Shown here: positions 6,836 through 15,368 of the stretch, in pieces
Layout of the letters: each line of letters starts with the position of its first letter
Position numbering within the stretch: the first letter of the stretch is position 1
Assembly: GCF_000306785.1 (NCBI RefSeq)
Contig: NC_017955.1
Coordinates: 5,394,001 to 5,458,000 of the forward strand
DNA from: Modestobacter italicus
GTDB lineage: Bacteria > Actinomycetota > Actinomycetes > Mycobacteriales > Geodermatophilaceae
DNA: 64,000 nt
Reading direction: 5' to 3'
Notes under the pieces: generated by a model
Seen by the model: the letters and a program-made list of their open reading frames with translations, nothing else
What the model was told of the DNA's origin: nothing
Databases searched by the model: none
Program-made: the position numbers and the translations under genes

Positions 6836-8986
6836 GTGAACACCCTGACCCCCAGTGCCTTCGACCTGCCCGCCCACCTCACCGCCAAGGCCGACCCGGC
6901 GCTCACCGGCGCCGACGAGCGGCACTTCGCGGTCGTCGCGGAGAGCCTCGCGGCAGCGGTCGCCGACCTGTCCGCCCGGCTGGCCGCCGAGCGGAGGGCG
7001 CCCGGCGGCACCGGGCAGGCCGCGCTGGACCGGGACCTGGAGGTCCACCGGCTCGCCGCCCGGCTGCGCGCGCTGCGGCGCTCCGGGCTGGACCTGTGCC
7101 TCGGGCGCATGGTCGGCGCCGACGACGCCGAGCCGGTGTACGTCGGCCGGCTGGGCCTGACCGACCCCACCGGCCACCGGCTGCTGGTCGACTGGCGCTC
7201 CCCCGCGGCCGAGCCGTTCTTCGGCGCGACGCACGCCGACCCGATGGGGCTGGCCAGCCGCCGCCGGTACCGCTGGACCCGGGGCCGGGTCACCGACTAC
7301 TGGGACGAGGTGTTCACCGCCGACGGGCTCCGGCAGCAGGTCGCGCTCGACGACGAGTCCGCCTTCATCGCCAGCCTCGGTGCCAGCCGCTCGGCCCGGA
7401 TGCGCGACGTGCTCAGCACCATCGCCGCCGACCAGGACGCGGTGGTCCGCGCCGGGTCGGCCGGCGCGCTCGTCGTCGACGGTGGCCCGGGGACCGGGAA
7501 GACCGTCGTCGCCCTGCACCGCACCGCCTACCTGCTCCACGCCGACCCCCGGCTGGGACCGGGCCGGGGCGGGGTGCTGTTCGTCGGCCCGCACCAGCCC
7601 TACCTGGCCTACGTCTCCGACGTCCTGCCCAGCCTCGGCGAGGAGGGGGTGCTGACCTGCACGCTGCGCGACCTGGTGCCCGAGGGCGCCACGGCGGCGG
7701 TCGAGACCGACCCGGCGGTGGCCCGGCTGAAGTCCTCCGCGCGGCTGGTGCAGGCGGTCGAGGCGGGCGTCCGGTTCTACGAGGAGCCGCCCCGCCTCGG
7801 GACGACGATCGAGACCGACGGCGCCGAGCTCCGGGTGACCGCCGAGGACTGGGCCGAGGCGTTCGGGGCGGCCGACCCGGGCACCCCGCACAACGAGGCC
7901 CGGGACCAGGTGGAGGACGCGCTCGTCGCCGTCCTCGTCGACCGGCTGGCGGACGACGACGTCCCGCCCGACCGGCTCCGCGCGTCGCTGGCGCGCAGCG
8001 GTGAGCTCGTCGCGGCCGTCGACCGCACGTGGCCGCTGCTCGAGGCGACCGACCTGGTCGGCGACCTGTGGTCGGTGCCGGCGTTCCTGCGGCACTGCGC
8101 GCCCTGGCTCACCGCCGCGGAGGTGCGGGCGCTGCAGCGCCGCGACCCGCACGCCTGGACGGTGCCCGACCTGCCGCTGCTGGACGCCGCCCGGCAGCGG
8201 CTCGGCGACCCGGGTGCGTCCCGGCGCAGGCGCCGGCACGCCGCCGCCGTGGCCGCCGAGCGCGACCGGATGGCCGGCGTCGTCGATGAGCTGATCGCGA
8301 CCGACGACTCCGACCTGCTGCTGATGACGACGCTGCGCCACCAGGACCTGCGCGACGCCCTGGTCGACGACGACGTGCTGCCCCGCCCCGACCCGGACCG
8401 GCTGGCCGGACCGTTCGCGCACGTCGTCGTGGACGAGGCGCAGGAGCTGACCGACGCGGAGTGGCAGATGCTGCTGCTCCGCTGCCCGTCGCGCAGCCTC
8501 ACCGTCGTCGGCGACCGGGCCCAGGCCCGACGCGGCTTCCCGGAGTCGTGGGCGGAGCGGCTGGCCCGGATCGGGCTCGACCGGGTCCAGCTGGCCTCGC
8601 TGACCGTCAACTACCGGACGCCGGAGGAGGTCATGGCCGAGGCGGAGCCGGTGATCCGGGCCGCCCTGCCCGACGCCAACGTGCCCACCTCGATCCGCAG
8701 CACCGGTGTCCCCGTCCAGCACGGGCGGACCACCGAGCTGGGTGCGGTGCTCGACGGCTGGCTGGCCGAGCAGCACGAGGGGGTCGCCTGCGTCATCGGC
8801 GACCCGACGTTCGCGGCGACCCCGCGGGTCCGGTCGCTGACCCCGGAGCTGGCCAAGGGCCTGGAGTTCGACCTGGTCGTGCTGGTCGACCCGGAGTCGT
8901 TCGGCGCGGGCACCGAGGGCGCGGTCGACCGCTACGTCGCGATGACCCGGGCGACCCAGCGGCTCGTCGTCCTCACCCGTGCCTGA
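6836..8986 (+). CDS. helR: RNA polymerase-recycling motor ATPase HelR (UvrD/HelD-like)
   Basis: A 716-residue superfamily-1 helicase-like ATPase of the HelD class II (HelR) group, which dislodges stalled or rifamycin-bound RNA polymerase and gives rifamycin tolerance. An N-terminal coiled arm (1-110) precedes the insertion-bearing core. Walker A GGPGTGKTVVALHRTAYLL lies near residue 217, motif II VVDEAQELTDAEWQMLLLR near 532, then TVVGDRAQ and the C-terminal EGAVDRYVAMTRATQRLVVL. SRSARMRDVLSTIAADQDAVVRA before Walker A is the typical HelD Q-motif region. GTG 6836 has GGGAG about 10 bases upstream. The upstream RAE-like palindrome supports rifamycin induction and the HelR assignment over other UvrD-like proteins. 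Confidence 0.87.
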   Translation: MNTLTPSAFDLPAHLTAKADPALTGADERHFAVVAESLAAAVADLSARLAAERRAPGGTGQAALDRDLEVHRLAARLRALRRSGLDLCLGRMVGADDAEPVYVGRLGLTDPTGHRLLVDWRSPAAEPFFGATHADPMGLASRRRYRWTRGRVTDYWDEVFTADGLRQQVALDDESAFIASLGASRSARMRDVLSTIAADQDAVVRAGSAGALVVDGGPGTGKTVVALHRTAYLLHADPRLGPGRGGVLFVGPHQPYLAYVSDVLPSLGEEGVLTCTLRDLVPEGATAAVETDPAVARLKSSARLVQAVEAGVRFYEEPPRLGTTIETDGAELRVTAEDWAEAFGAADPGTPHNEARDQVEDALVAVLVDRLADDDVPPDRLRASLARSGELVAAVDRTWPLLEATDLVGDLWSVPAFLRHCAPWLTAAEVRALQRRDPHAWTVPDLPLLDAARQRLGDPGASRRRRRHAAAVAAERDRMAGVVDELIATDDSDLLLMTTLRHQDLRDALVDDDVLPRPDPDRLAGPFAHVVVDEAQELTDAEWQMLLLRCPSRSLTVVGDRAQARRGFPESWAERLARIGLDRVQLASLTVNYRTPEEVMAEAEPVIRAALPDANVPTSIRSTGVPVQHGRTTELGAVLDGWLAEQHEGVACVIGDPTFAATPRVRSLTPELAKGLEFDLVVLVDPESFGAGTEGAVDRYVAMTRATQRLVVLTRA

Positions 8987-8996
8987 GACTGGGCGC

Positions 8997-9383
8997 GTGC
9001 CGACCACCCTCTGCCCGTGCGGCTCCGGGCTGCCCTACGCCGACTGCTGCGGGCGGCTGCACGACGGGACGGCGACCGCGGCGACGGCCGAGCAGCTGAT
9101 GCGCAGCCGGTACAGCGCCTTCGCCGTCGGCGACCCGGCGTACCTGCTGCGCACCTGGCACTCCTCGACCCGGCCCGGCGCGATCGACCTCGACCCGCGG
9201 ATCCGCTGGATCGGCCTGGAGGTCCTGCGCACCACCGGCGGCGGGCTGCTGGCCACCGTGGGCACCGTGGAGTTCCGCGCGCACTCGGTCGTCGACCGGG
9301 CCGCCGGCACCCAGCACGAGGAGAGCCGGTTCGTCCGCGAGGACGGCCAGTGGCGCTACCTGGACGGCGACCCGCTGGACTGA
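8997..9383 (+). CDS. YchJ-family (UPF0225) SEC-C motif protein
   Basis: A 128-residue protein with an N-terminal SEC-C zinc motif, CPCGSGLPYADCCGRLH, followed by the UPF0225 body (AEQLMRSRYSAFAVGDPAYLLRTWH). The family is widespread, small and cytosolic; its biochemical function is unsettled. The frame allows a GTG at 8979 overlapping the end of helR by 8 bases, but GTG 8997 gives the family-like MPTTLCPCGSG and is preferred. It probably shares the helR transcript. The end is convergent with the dehydratase gene, 13 bases away. Confidence 0.88.
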   Translation: MPTTLCPCGSGLPYADCCGRLHDGTATAATAEQLMRSRYSAFAVGDPAYLLRTWHSSTRPGAIDLDPRIRWIGLEVLRTTGGGLLATVGTVEFRAHSVVDRAAGTQHEESRFVREDGQWRYLDGDPLD

Positions 9384-9396
9384 TCCACGTGGAACA

Positions 9397-10338
9397 TCAG
9401 CGCTCGGCCGGCTCGGCGGCCAGGGTGACCGGGTCGGTGTTCGCGCCGCACACCACGGTGACCACCCGCTCGCCCGGCGCCGGGACGTAGGCACCGGAGG
9501 TCAGCGCCGCGTACGCCGTCGCGGCGCCGTGCTCGCTGGCGACCCGGGCCTCGCTCCACAGCTCCGCGCGGGCCGCGACGACGGCGGCGTCCTCGACCAG
9601 CACGCTGACCAGGCCGGGGGACCGCCGGGCGACGTCCCAGGCGATCGACCCCAGCCGCCGGGCGCCGAGGGAGTCCTTGGCGACGCCGGACACCTCGACG
9701 TCCACCGGCTCCCCAGCGGCGAGCGCGGCGGCCAGCGTCGGCGCGGTCACCGGCTCGACCGCCACCACCCGGGCCCGGCCGTCGACCGCGGCGAGCACGC
9801 CGGCCAGCAGCCCACCGCCGCCCACCGCGACGATGACGGTGTCGGTGGCCGGCAGGTCGTCGAGCAGCTCCTCGGCCAGCACCCCGGCGCCGGCGGCGAT
9901 CTCCGGCTGGTCGTAGGCGTGGCAGAAGACCGCGCCGGCGGCCTCGGCGAACGCGACCGCCGCCGCGTACGCCTCCGCGTACTCGCTGCCGCCCAGCCGG
10001 ACGTCGGCGCCGTAGGCGTGCAGCCGGTCCACCTTCACCGCCGGGGTCGTCTCCGGCACGAACACGGTGGCCGGGACGCCGATCGAGCGGGCCGCGAACG
10101 CGTGCGCCATCCCCGCGTTGCCCCCCGACGCCGTGACGACCCCGACCGCCGGGTCGAGCTCGCCGCGCTCGGCCGCGGCCAGCTGCCGGTTGAACGCCCC
10201 GCGGGCCTTGAACGACCCGGTGTGCTGCAGGAACTCCAGCTTCAGCCAGCCGGACCCGCCCACCTGGAGCAGCGGGGTGCGGCGGACGCGGCCGGCGGTC
10301 CGCTCCCGGGCGGCGAGGACGTCATCGCGGGTGAGCAC
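9397..10338 (-). CDS. PLP-dependent serine/threonine dehydratase
   Basis: A fold-type II pyridoxal-phosphate enzyme of 313 residues. The Schiff-base lysine is in HTGSFKARGAFN, the cofactor-contact loop is SGGNAGMAHAFA, and the phosphate-binding glycine loop is VAVGGGGLLAGVLA. It lacks a C-terminal ACT regulatory domain, so it resembles catabolic threonine/serine ammonia-lyases (2-oxobutanoate or pyruvate plus ammonia) rather than biosynthetic IlvA. A serine racemase activity is possible in this family. Starts at GTG 10338; monocistronic by layout. Confidence 0.85.
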   Translation of the reverse strand: MLTRDDVLAARERTAGRVRRTPLLQVGGSGWLKLEFLQHTGSFKARGAFNRQLAAAERGELDPAVGVVTASGGNAGMAHAFAARSIGVPATVFVPETTPAVKVDRLHAYGADVRLGGSEYAEAYAAAVAFAEAAGAVFCHAYDQPEIAAGAGVLAEELLDDLPATDTVIVAVGGGGLLAGVLAAVDGRARVVAVEPVTAPTLAAALAAGEPVDVEVSGVAKDSLGARRLGSIAWDVARRSPGLVSVLVEDAAVVAARAELWSEARVASEHGAATAYAALTSGAYVPAPGERVVTVVCGANTDPVTLAAEPAER

Positions 10339-10436
10339 GGCCGCACGATACGGCCGGTGGCGGTCCGCGCCGGGGTCCCTGCTTGGGTGGGGGTCCGCGG
10401 TGACCCCGCGCCCGCCCCAGCCCCGGGAGGCCCCCC

Positions 10437-11084
10437 ATGCCGCACCTGCTGCACCTCGACTCGTCCGCCGACCCCCGCAGCTCCTCGTCGCGGGCGGTGA
10501 CCGCGGCCTTCGTCCGCGGCTGGCAGGAGCGGGGCGAGGCCTTCACGGTCACCTCCCGCGACCTGCAGGCCGACCCGCCGCCGCACCTGCCCGACGCCGC
10601 GCTGCACTGGGCACCGCGGCTGCGCACCGCCGACGAGACCGTCGACCCGGCCGACGAGCTCCGCCAGCAGGGCTACCTCGACGAGCTGCTGGCCGCCGAC
10701 GTCCTGCTGGTGGGGGCGCCGATGTACAACTGGTCGCTGCCCTCGACGCTGAAGGCGTGGCTGGACCACGTGCACGTCCTGGGCACCACCGTGCCGTTCG
10801 GCGAGTACGAGGCGCGGCCGCTGGCCGGGCGCACCGCGGTCGTCGTCTCCAGCCGGGGCGCGAGCTACGACTCCGGCGGCGAGCAGGCCAGCTGGGACCA
10901 CACCGTGCCGCCGCTGGAGCTGGTGCTCGGGCAGTCCTTCGGCATGCAGGTCTCGGTGATCACCCTGCAGCTGACCCTGGCCGACCGCGTGCCGGCGATG
11001 GCCGACCTGCGCGGCCAGGCCGCGGCCGAGGCCGACGCCGCCCGCAGCTACGCCGAGGAGCTCGCCGCCGGCATCGCCGCCTGA
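10437..11084 (+). CDS. FMN-dependent NADH azoreductase-like flavodoxin-fold oxidoreductase
   Basis: A 215-residue flavodoxin-fold protein of the AzoR/NAD(P)H:quinone reductase group, reducing azo dyes, quinones or electrophiles with NAD(P)H. Family marks are the FMN phosphate region LDSSADPRSSSSRAVT, the isoalloxazine loop GAPMYNWSLPSTLKAWLDH and the conserved SSRGASY segment. ATG 10437 follows GGGAGG. It is divergent from the dehydratase with a 98-base gap and stands alone as a transcription unit. Confidence 0.87.
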   Translation: MPHLLHLDSSADPRSSSSRAVTAAFVRGWQERGEAFTVTSRDLQADPPPHLPDAALHWAPRLRTADETVDPADELRQQGYLDELLAADVLLVGAPMYNWSLPSTLKAWLDHVHVLGTTVPFGEYEARPLAGRTAVVVSSRGASYDSGGEQASWDHTVPPLELVLGQSFGMQVSVITLQLTLADRVPAMADLRGQAAAEADAARSYAEELAAGIAA

Positions 11085-11190
11085 CCGACGGCGACGCGCC
11101 GGGCCGCGGCCACCGGCCGGACACCTGGGCCGGTGACCCTGGCGGCGTCCGGGTCCCGTCCGGGGGCCCGCCGGCAGCCGAGGTGTCGTC

Positions 11191-12105
11191 GTGACCGCAG
11201 TCCTCCCCTGGGTCCCCCGCTCCCCCTGCACGCCCCGCTGCGCCGCCGACCCGGCGCCCGCGGCCGACCCCGCGCTGCAGCGGCAGCGCCGCCGCCGGCT
11301 GGCCGGCGCGCTCGCCGGCACCGCGGTCGCCTCCGCGCGCGCCCGGCTGACCGGTGCCCGCGGCCGGCGGCGGCTGGTGGTCTGCGCCGCGGCCCGGGTG
11401 CTCACCGCGGCCGGGGTGCGGGTCGAGGTGCACGCCTCGCCGGTCGGCTGGCCGCGGTCGGGCACCGGGCACCTGGTGGTCGCCAACCACGTCTCCTGGC
11501 TCGACGGGCTGGCGCTGCTCACCGTCGTCCCCGGCGTCCCGGTGGCCAAGGCCGAGATCGGCGGGTGGCCGCTGGTCGGCGGGCTGCTCCGCCGCACCGG
11601 CGTCGTGCTGCTGGACCGGGCCCGGGTCCGCGCGCTGCCCGGCGCGGTCGCGGCGGCGGCCGGGCTGCTGCGGGCCGGGACGTCGGTGACCGTGCACCCC
11701 GAGGGGACGACGTCCTGCGGCGTGCAGCTGGGCCGGTTCCGGCCGGCGTTCTTCCAGGCCGCGGTGGACGCCGCCGCCCCGGTCTGCCCGGTCGCCGTCC
11801 GCTACCGGGTCGACGGCGGGGCGGGGACCGCGGTCGCGGCCTACCTGGGCGGTGAGTCGCTGCGGCGCAGCCTCGCCCGGGTGCTCGCCACCCGCGGGCT
11901 GGTCGTCGAGGTGCACCTGCTGCCGGCCCTCGACCCGGCCGGCGCCGACCGCCGCGAGCTCGCCGCGCTCGCCGAGTACGCGATCGCCGAGGTCACCGAG
12001 GCGCGGCCGCCGGTGGTCACCGCCCACCCGCGGCTGCCCCGGGTGCCGACCCCGGCGCCGGTGCGCCGCCCGGCCCGCCGGTCCGGGGTGGCCCGTGCTG
12101 CCTGA
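11191..12105 (+). CDS. 1-acyl-glycerol-3-phosphate acyltransferase (PlsC-like)
   Basis: A 304-residue lysophospholipid acyltransferase-family protein. The catalytic HX4D box is present as NHVSWLDGLALL, and the second motif as HPEGTTSCG, where glycerolphosphate would be bound. A basic N-terminal stretch (residues 30-60) probably associates with membrane. The C-terminal proline-rich tail is not conserved in the family. The next gene, a GT4 glycosyltransferase, starts 7 bases after its stop, suggesting a joint role in a membrane glycolipid such as a mannosylated phospholipid; that role is inference. Confidence 0.85.
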   Translation: MTAVLPWVPRSPCTPRCAADPAPAADPALQRQRRRRLAGALAGTAVASARARLTGARGRRRLVVCAAARVLTAAGVRVEVHASPVGWPRSGTGHLVVANHVSWLDGLALLTVVPGVPVAKAEIGGWPLVGGLLRRTGVVLLDRARVRALPGAVAAAAGLLRAGTSVTVHPEGTTSCGVQLGRFRPAFFQAAVDAAAPVCPVAVRYRVDGGAGTAVAAYLGGESLRRSLARVLATRGLVVEVHLLPALDPAGADRRELAALAEYAIAEVTEARPPVVTAHPRLPRVPTPAPVRRPARRSGVARAA

Positions 12106-12112
12106 GGTCGGC

Positions 12113-13228
12113 ATGCGGGTCGCGGTCGTCGCCGAGACGTTCCTGCCGGCGGTGAACGGGGTGGTCGGCTCGGTGCTGCGGGTGGTCGACCACCTCGCCC
12201 TGCGCGGCCACGACCCGGTGGTGATCGCCCCCTCGGGGAGCAGCTACGAGTCCCGCTGCGGCGCCCGGGTCGAGGTGGTCACCGTCCCGGCGATGCGGCT
12301 GCCCCGCTACCGGCAGCTGCCGCTGGCCCGGCCCGCCGGCGACCTGACCGACCTGCTCCGGCGGCTGCGGCCCGACGTCGTGCACCTGGCCTCCCCCGCG
12401 GTGCTCGGGCTGGCCGCCGCGCGGGCCGCCCGGACGCTGGGCGTGCCGTCGGTCGCCGTCTTCCAGACCGACCTCGCCGCCTACGCCCAGCGCTACCGGC
12501 TGCCCGGCGGGCCGGCCGCGGCGTGGCGGTACCTGCGCACCGTGCACGGGACGGCGGACCTCACGCTGGCGCCGTCGTCCGCGGCCGTGGCCCAGCTGGC
12601 CCGGCAGGGCATCGGCCCGGTCGCGCTCTGGCCGCGCGGGGTGGACCTCGAGCAGTTCGCGCCCGGCCACCGGGACCCCGCGGTGCGCGCCGTGCTGGCG
12701 CCGCGCGGCGGGCTGGTCGTGGGCGTGGTGGCGCGGTTGGCGGTGGAGAAGCGGCTGGAGCTGCTCGCCCCGCTGAGCGCGCTGCCGGGGGTCCAGCTGG
12801 TCGTCGTCGGCGACGGCCCGCAGCGGCGGGCGCTGGAGCGGGCGATGCCGCGAGCCCGGTTCCTCGGCCGGCTCGGCGGGGCGGAGCTGGGCGCCGTCGT
12901 CGCCTCGCTGGACCTGTTCGTGCACCCGGGCGCCGACGAGACCTTCTGCCAGGCGGTCCAGGAGGCGCTCGCCGCCGGGGTGCCGGCCCTGGTGGCCGCC
13001 TCGGGCGGGCCGCTGGACCTGGTGCGGCACCGGGAGAACGGCTGGCTGTGGGCCGGGGACGACCCGCACCTGCTGGCCGCGATGGTCGCCGGGCTGCGCG
13101 ACGACCCCGCCGTGCTGGCCGCCGCCGCGGCCCGGGCCCGGCCGTCGGTGGACGGGCGGACCTGGGGCCGGGTCGGCGACGAGCTCCTCGGTCACCTCCA
13201 GCGGCTGCGCACCCCCGTCGCCGCCTGA
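12113..13228 (+). CDS. GT4-family glycosyltransferase (PimB/MgtA-like)
   Basis: A 371-residue GT-B glycosyltransferase of family 4, transferring mannose or a similar sugar from a nucleotide donor to a lipid. The N-terminal acceptor domain starts VAETFLPAVNGVVGSVLRV; the C-terminal donor domain has VARLAVEKRLE, VVGDGPQRRALERAMP, and the EX7E-type segment HPGADETFCQAVQEALAAGVP. It resembles actinobacterial GDP-mannose-dependent mannosyltransferases acting on phosphatidylinositol or glucuronosyl diacylglycerol. ATG 12113 is chosen for the GAGGT site 4 bases before it and the family start MRVAVVAETF. Coupled to the PlsC-like gene. Confidence 0.85.
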   Translation: MRVAVVAETFLPAVNGVVGSVLRVVDHLALRGHDPVVIAPSGSSYESRCGARVEVVTVPAMRLPRYRQLPLARPAGDLTDLLRRLRPDVVHLASPAVLGLAAARAARTLGVPSVAVFQTDLAAYAQRYRLPGGPAAAWRYLRTVHGTADLTLAPSSAAVAQLARQGIGPVALWPRGVDLEQFAPGHRDPAVRAVLAPRGGLVVGVVARLAVEKRLELLAPLSALPGVQLVVVGDGPQRRALERAMPRARFLGRLGGAELGAVVASLDLFVHPGADETFCQAVQEALAAGVPALVAASGGPLDLVRHRENGWLWAGDDPHLLAAMVAGLRDDPAVLAAAAARARPSVDGRTWGRVGDELLGHLQRLRTPVAA

Positions 13229-13251
13229 TGGGCCGGCCTGGAGCGAGCTGC

Positions 13252-15192
13252 TCAGCGGCGGGCGCCGCCCCGGCCCAGCCGGCGCAGCAGCCGGCCCACC
13301 GTGCCGCCGCTGCCCTGCTGGGCGGCCTCGGCCTGCTTCTCGGTCAGCAGCGCGGCGAACTCCGCCAGGGTCGGGTGCGCCGCCAGGTCGTCGATGACCA
13401 GGGACACCCCGAACTCCCGGGACAGGGCGGTGAACATCTCCTCGACGTCCAGGGACTCCCCGCCCAGGGCGGTGAAGCTCTCCTCCCGGCCGACGTGCTC
13501 GACCCCGAGGATCGGCGCCCACACCTGCTCGACCGCCCGTTCGGTGTCGGTGGCCGGCGCGGCGCCCTCGTGCCGCTCCGCGGGGGCGGGCAGCGCGCCG
13601 ACGTCGACCTTGCCGCGCTCGTTGCGCGGCAGCTCGGGGAGCAGCACGACGTCCCGGGGCACCATCCACTCGGGCAGCTGCTGCCCGACGTCGCGGCGCA
13701 GCCCCTGCGCGGTGGGCTCGGGGCGGTGCGGGTCGGGCACCACCCAGGCCACCAGGCGCACGTGCTCGTCGGTGCCCGTGCCGCGGACGACGGCGTCGAC
13801 GACGTCCGGCAGCGCGCGCAACGCCGACTCGACCTCCGCCGGCTCCACCAGGTAGCCCCGGATCTTCACCGAGTCGTCGCCCCGGCCGAGGATCTCCACC
13901 ACGCCGTCGGCGTCCATCCGGGCGCGGTCCCCGGTGCAGTACCGGGTCCGGCCGTCGGGCTCGACGCGGAACCGGGTGGCCGTCGCCGCCGGGTCGCGCC
14001 AGTAGCCGGCGGAGAAGTACTCCGAGGTGGCGTGCAGCACCCCGACCTCACCGGGCTGCACCGGCTCGTCGGTGGGGCCGAGGACCGACAGCGTGCGCAG
14101 CGGGATCGCCGTCCCGATGGGCACCGCCCCGCTGGGGACCGGGTCGCCGGGCCGGATCTCGAAGCTGGTCAGCGCCTCGGTCTCCGAGGAGCCCATCCAG
14201 TTCATGAAGCTCGCGCCGGCCGGCAGGTGCTGGCGGAAGTCGCTGACGTCGGTGCCGTAGACCTTCTCCCCGGCGGTGGTGACCAGCCGGAGCGCGGGCA
14301 GCACGTGGCCCTCCGGGAGCGCGCCGTGCAGCGAGCGCAGCAGCGAGGGGGTGCAGTTGAGCACCGTGACGCCGGTCGCCTCGACCCACGCGGCGAGGTC
14401 GTGGATGCCGTGCACCCGCGGGTCGCGGACGCACAGCGTCGCACCGTTGAGCAGCGCCGCGACGACCGACAGCTGGCCCACCGCGAAGCCCTGCGGCAGG
14501 GCGAGGGAGACCCGGTCGGCCGGGGTGATCCGCAGCGTCTCCCGGCTGGTCTGGCCGCAGGCGAGGACGGTGCGCTGGGTCCAGACGACGCCCTTGGGCA
14601 GCCCCGTCGTCCCGGAGGTGAAGACCAGCGTCGCCGGGTCGTCGAGGGCCGGGGCGACGGGCACCTCGACCTGCGCCCCGCCCTGGGCACCGTCCGGCAT
14701 GGCCAGGTCGCGCACGGTGTGCACCCCGGGCATCGCCGCGGCGGCGTCCCGGCGCTCGGCGTCGGCGAGCACCACGCCGACCCCGGCGCGCTCGACGATC
14801 ACCGCGGCCCGGGCCGGCGGCAGCAGCACGTCCAGGACGACGCAGGCGTGGCCGGTCGCCATCACGGCGAACATGGCGGCGACGCTGTCCACGCCCTGCT
14901 CGGCGTAGATGCCCACCGGCTGGCGGGCGTCGGCCGGGGTCACCCCGGCGTCGCCGGCCAGCAGCGGGACGAGCTCGGCGGTCAGCGCCTGGACGCGGTG
15001 CTGCAGGTCGGCGTAGCTGACGTCGAGGTCACCGGTGGTGATCGCCACCTGGTCCGGCAGGGCGGCGGCGACCTCGCGGAGCCGCTCGGCCGCGGAGGTC
15101 TGGCGCGGGGGCATGACCAGCAGCTCGGGACCGTCGGATGTCGCCGCGGTGCGGCGCACGGCCGCCTGGTCGGGCGACATGTCTTCCGTCAT
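13252..15192 (-). CDS. stand-alone adenylation plus carrier-protein (A-PCP) enzyme
   Basis: A 646-residue NRPS-like protein. The adenylation domain (about 30-545) shows A3 LVFTSGTTGLPKGV, A5 NWMGSSETE, A7 YCTGDRARMD, A8 GRGDDSVKIRGYLVEPAEVE and A10 LPRNERGKVD. A carrier domain (about 560-625) has the phosphopantetheine serine in LGGESLDVEEM. There is no condensation, thioesterase or reductase domain and no biosynthetic neighbour. In core A4 the residue matching the amino-acid-binding Asp of PheA is Ala (GFAVGQLS), so the substrate is probably not an alpha-amino acid. ATG 15192 with GGAGGA upstream is preferred over the longer open frame to 15303. Product unknown. Confidence 0.85.
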   Translation of the reverse strand: MTEDMSPDQAAVRRTAATSDGPELLVMPPRQTSAAERLREVAAALPDQVAITTGDLDVSYADLQHRVQALTAELVPLLAGDAGVTPADARQPVGIYAEQGVDSVAAMFAVMATGHACVVLDVLLPPARAAVIVERAGVGVVLADAERRDAAAAMPGVHTVRDLAMPDGAQGGAQVEVPVAPALDDPATLVFTSGTTGLPKGVVWTQRTVLACGQTSRETLRITPADRVSLALPQGFAVGQLSVVAALLNGATLCVRDPRVHGIHDLAAWVEATGVTVLNCTPSLLRSLHGALPEGHVLPALRLVTTAGEKVYGTDVSDFRQHLPAGASFMNWMGSSETEALTSFEIRPGDPVPSGAVPIGTAIPLRTLSVLGPTDEPVQPGEVGVLHATSEYFSAGYWRDPAATATRFRVEPDGRTRYCTGDRARMDADGVVEILGRGDDSVKIRGYLVEPAEVESALRALPDVVDAVVRGTGTDEHVRLVAWVVPDPHRPEPTAQGLRRDVGQQLPEWMVPRDVVLLPELPRNERGKVDVGALPAPAERHEGAAPATDTERAVEQVWAPILGVEHVGREESFTALGGESLDVEEMFTALSREFGVSLVIDDLAAHPTLAEFAALLTEKQAEAAQQGSGGTVGRLLRRLGRGGARR

Positions 15193-15291
15193 ACCGGTCG
15201 TTCCTCCACGCAGGTCGGACGGTCCGCCCCCGGCGGACACGCGTCTGGACACGATGATCCCTGCACAACGCACGCACAACCCGGCCCGTTC

Positions 15292-15314
15292 CGCCGATCC
15301 CACCGGGATCGGCG
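15292..15314. promoter_or_regulatory. perfect 10-bp inverted repeat between A-PCP and ppk2
   Basis: CGCCGATCCC, ACC, GGGATCGGCG: a perfect palindrome in the divergent intergenic gap, 55 bases before ppk2 and 100 before the A-PCP start. The 3-base centre fits a protein operator better than an RNA hairpin. No regulator for it is evident nearby. Confidence 0.55.
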
Positions 15315-15368
15315 ACCTGCGGCAGGATCAGACCTCTCGTCGCCGTTCCCCGCACCCCTGGAGGCGTC

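Noticed and set aside
9384-9393. TCCACGTGGA palindrome between convergent genes
   Set aside because: Ten bases only, directly after a stop codon, with no promoter context; likely chance.
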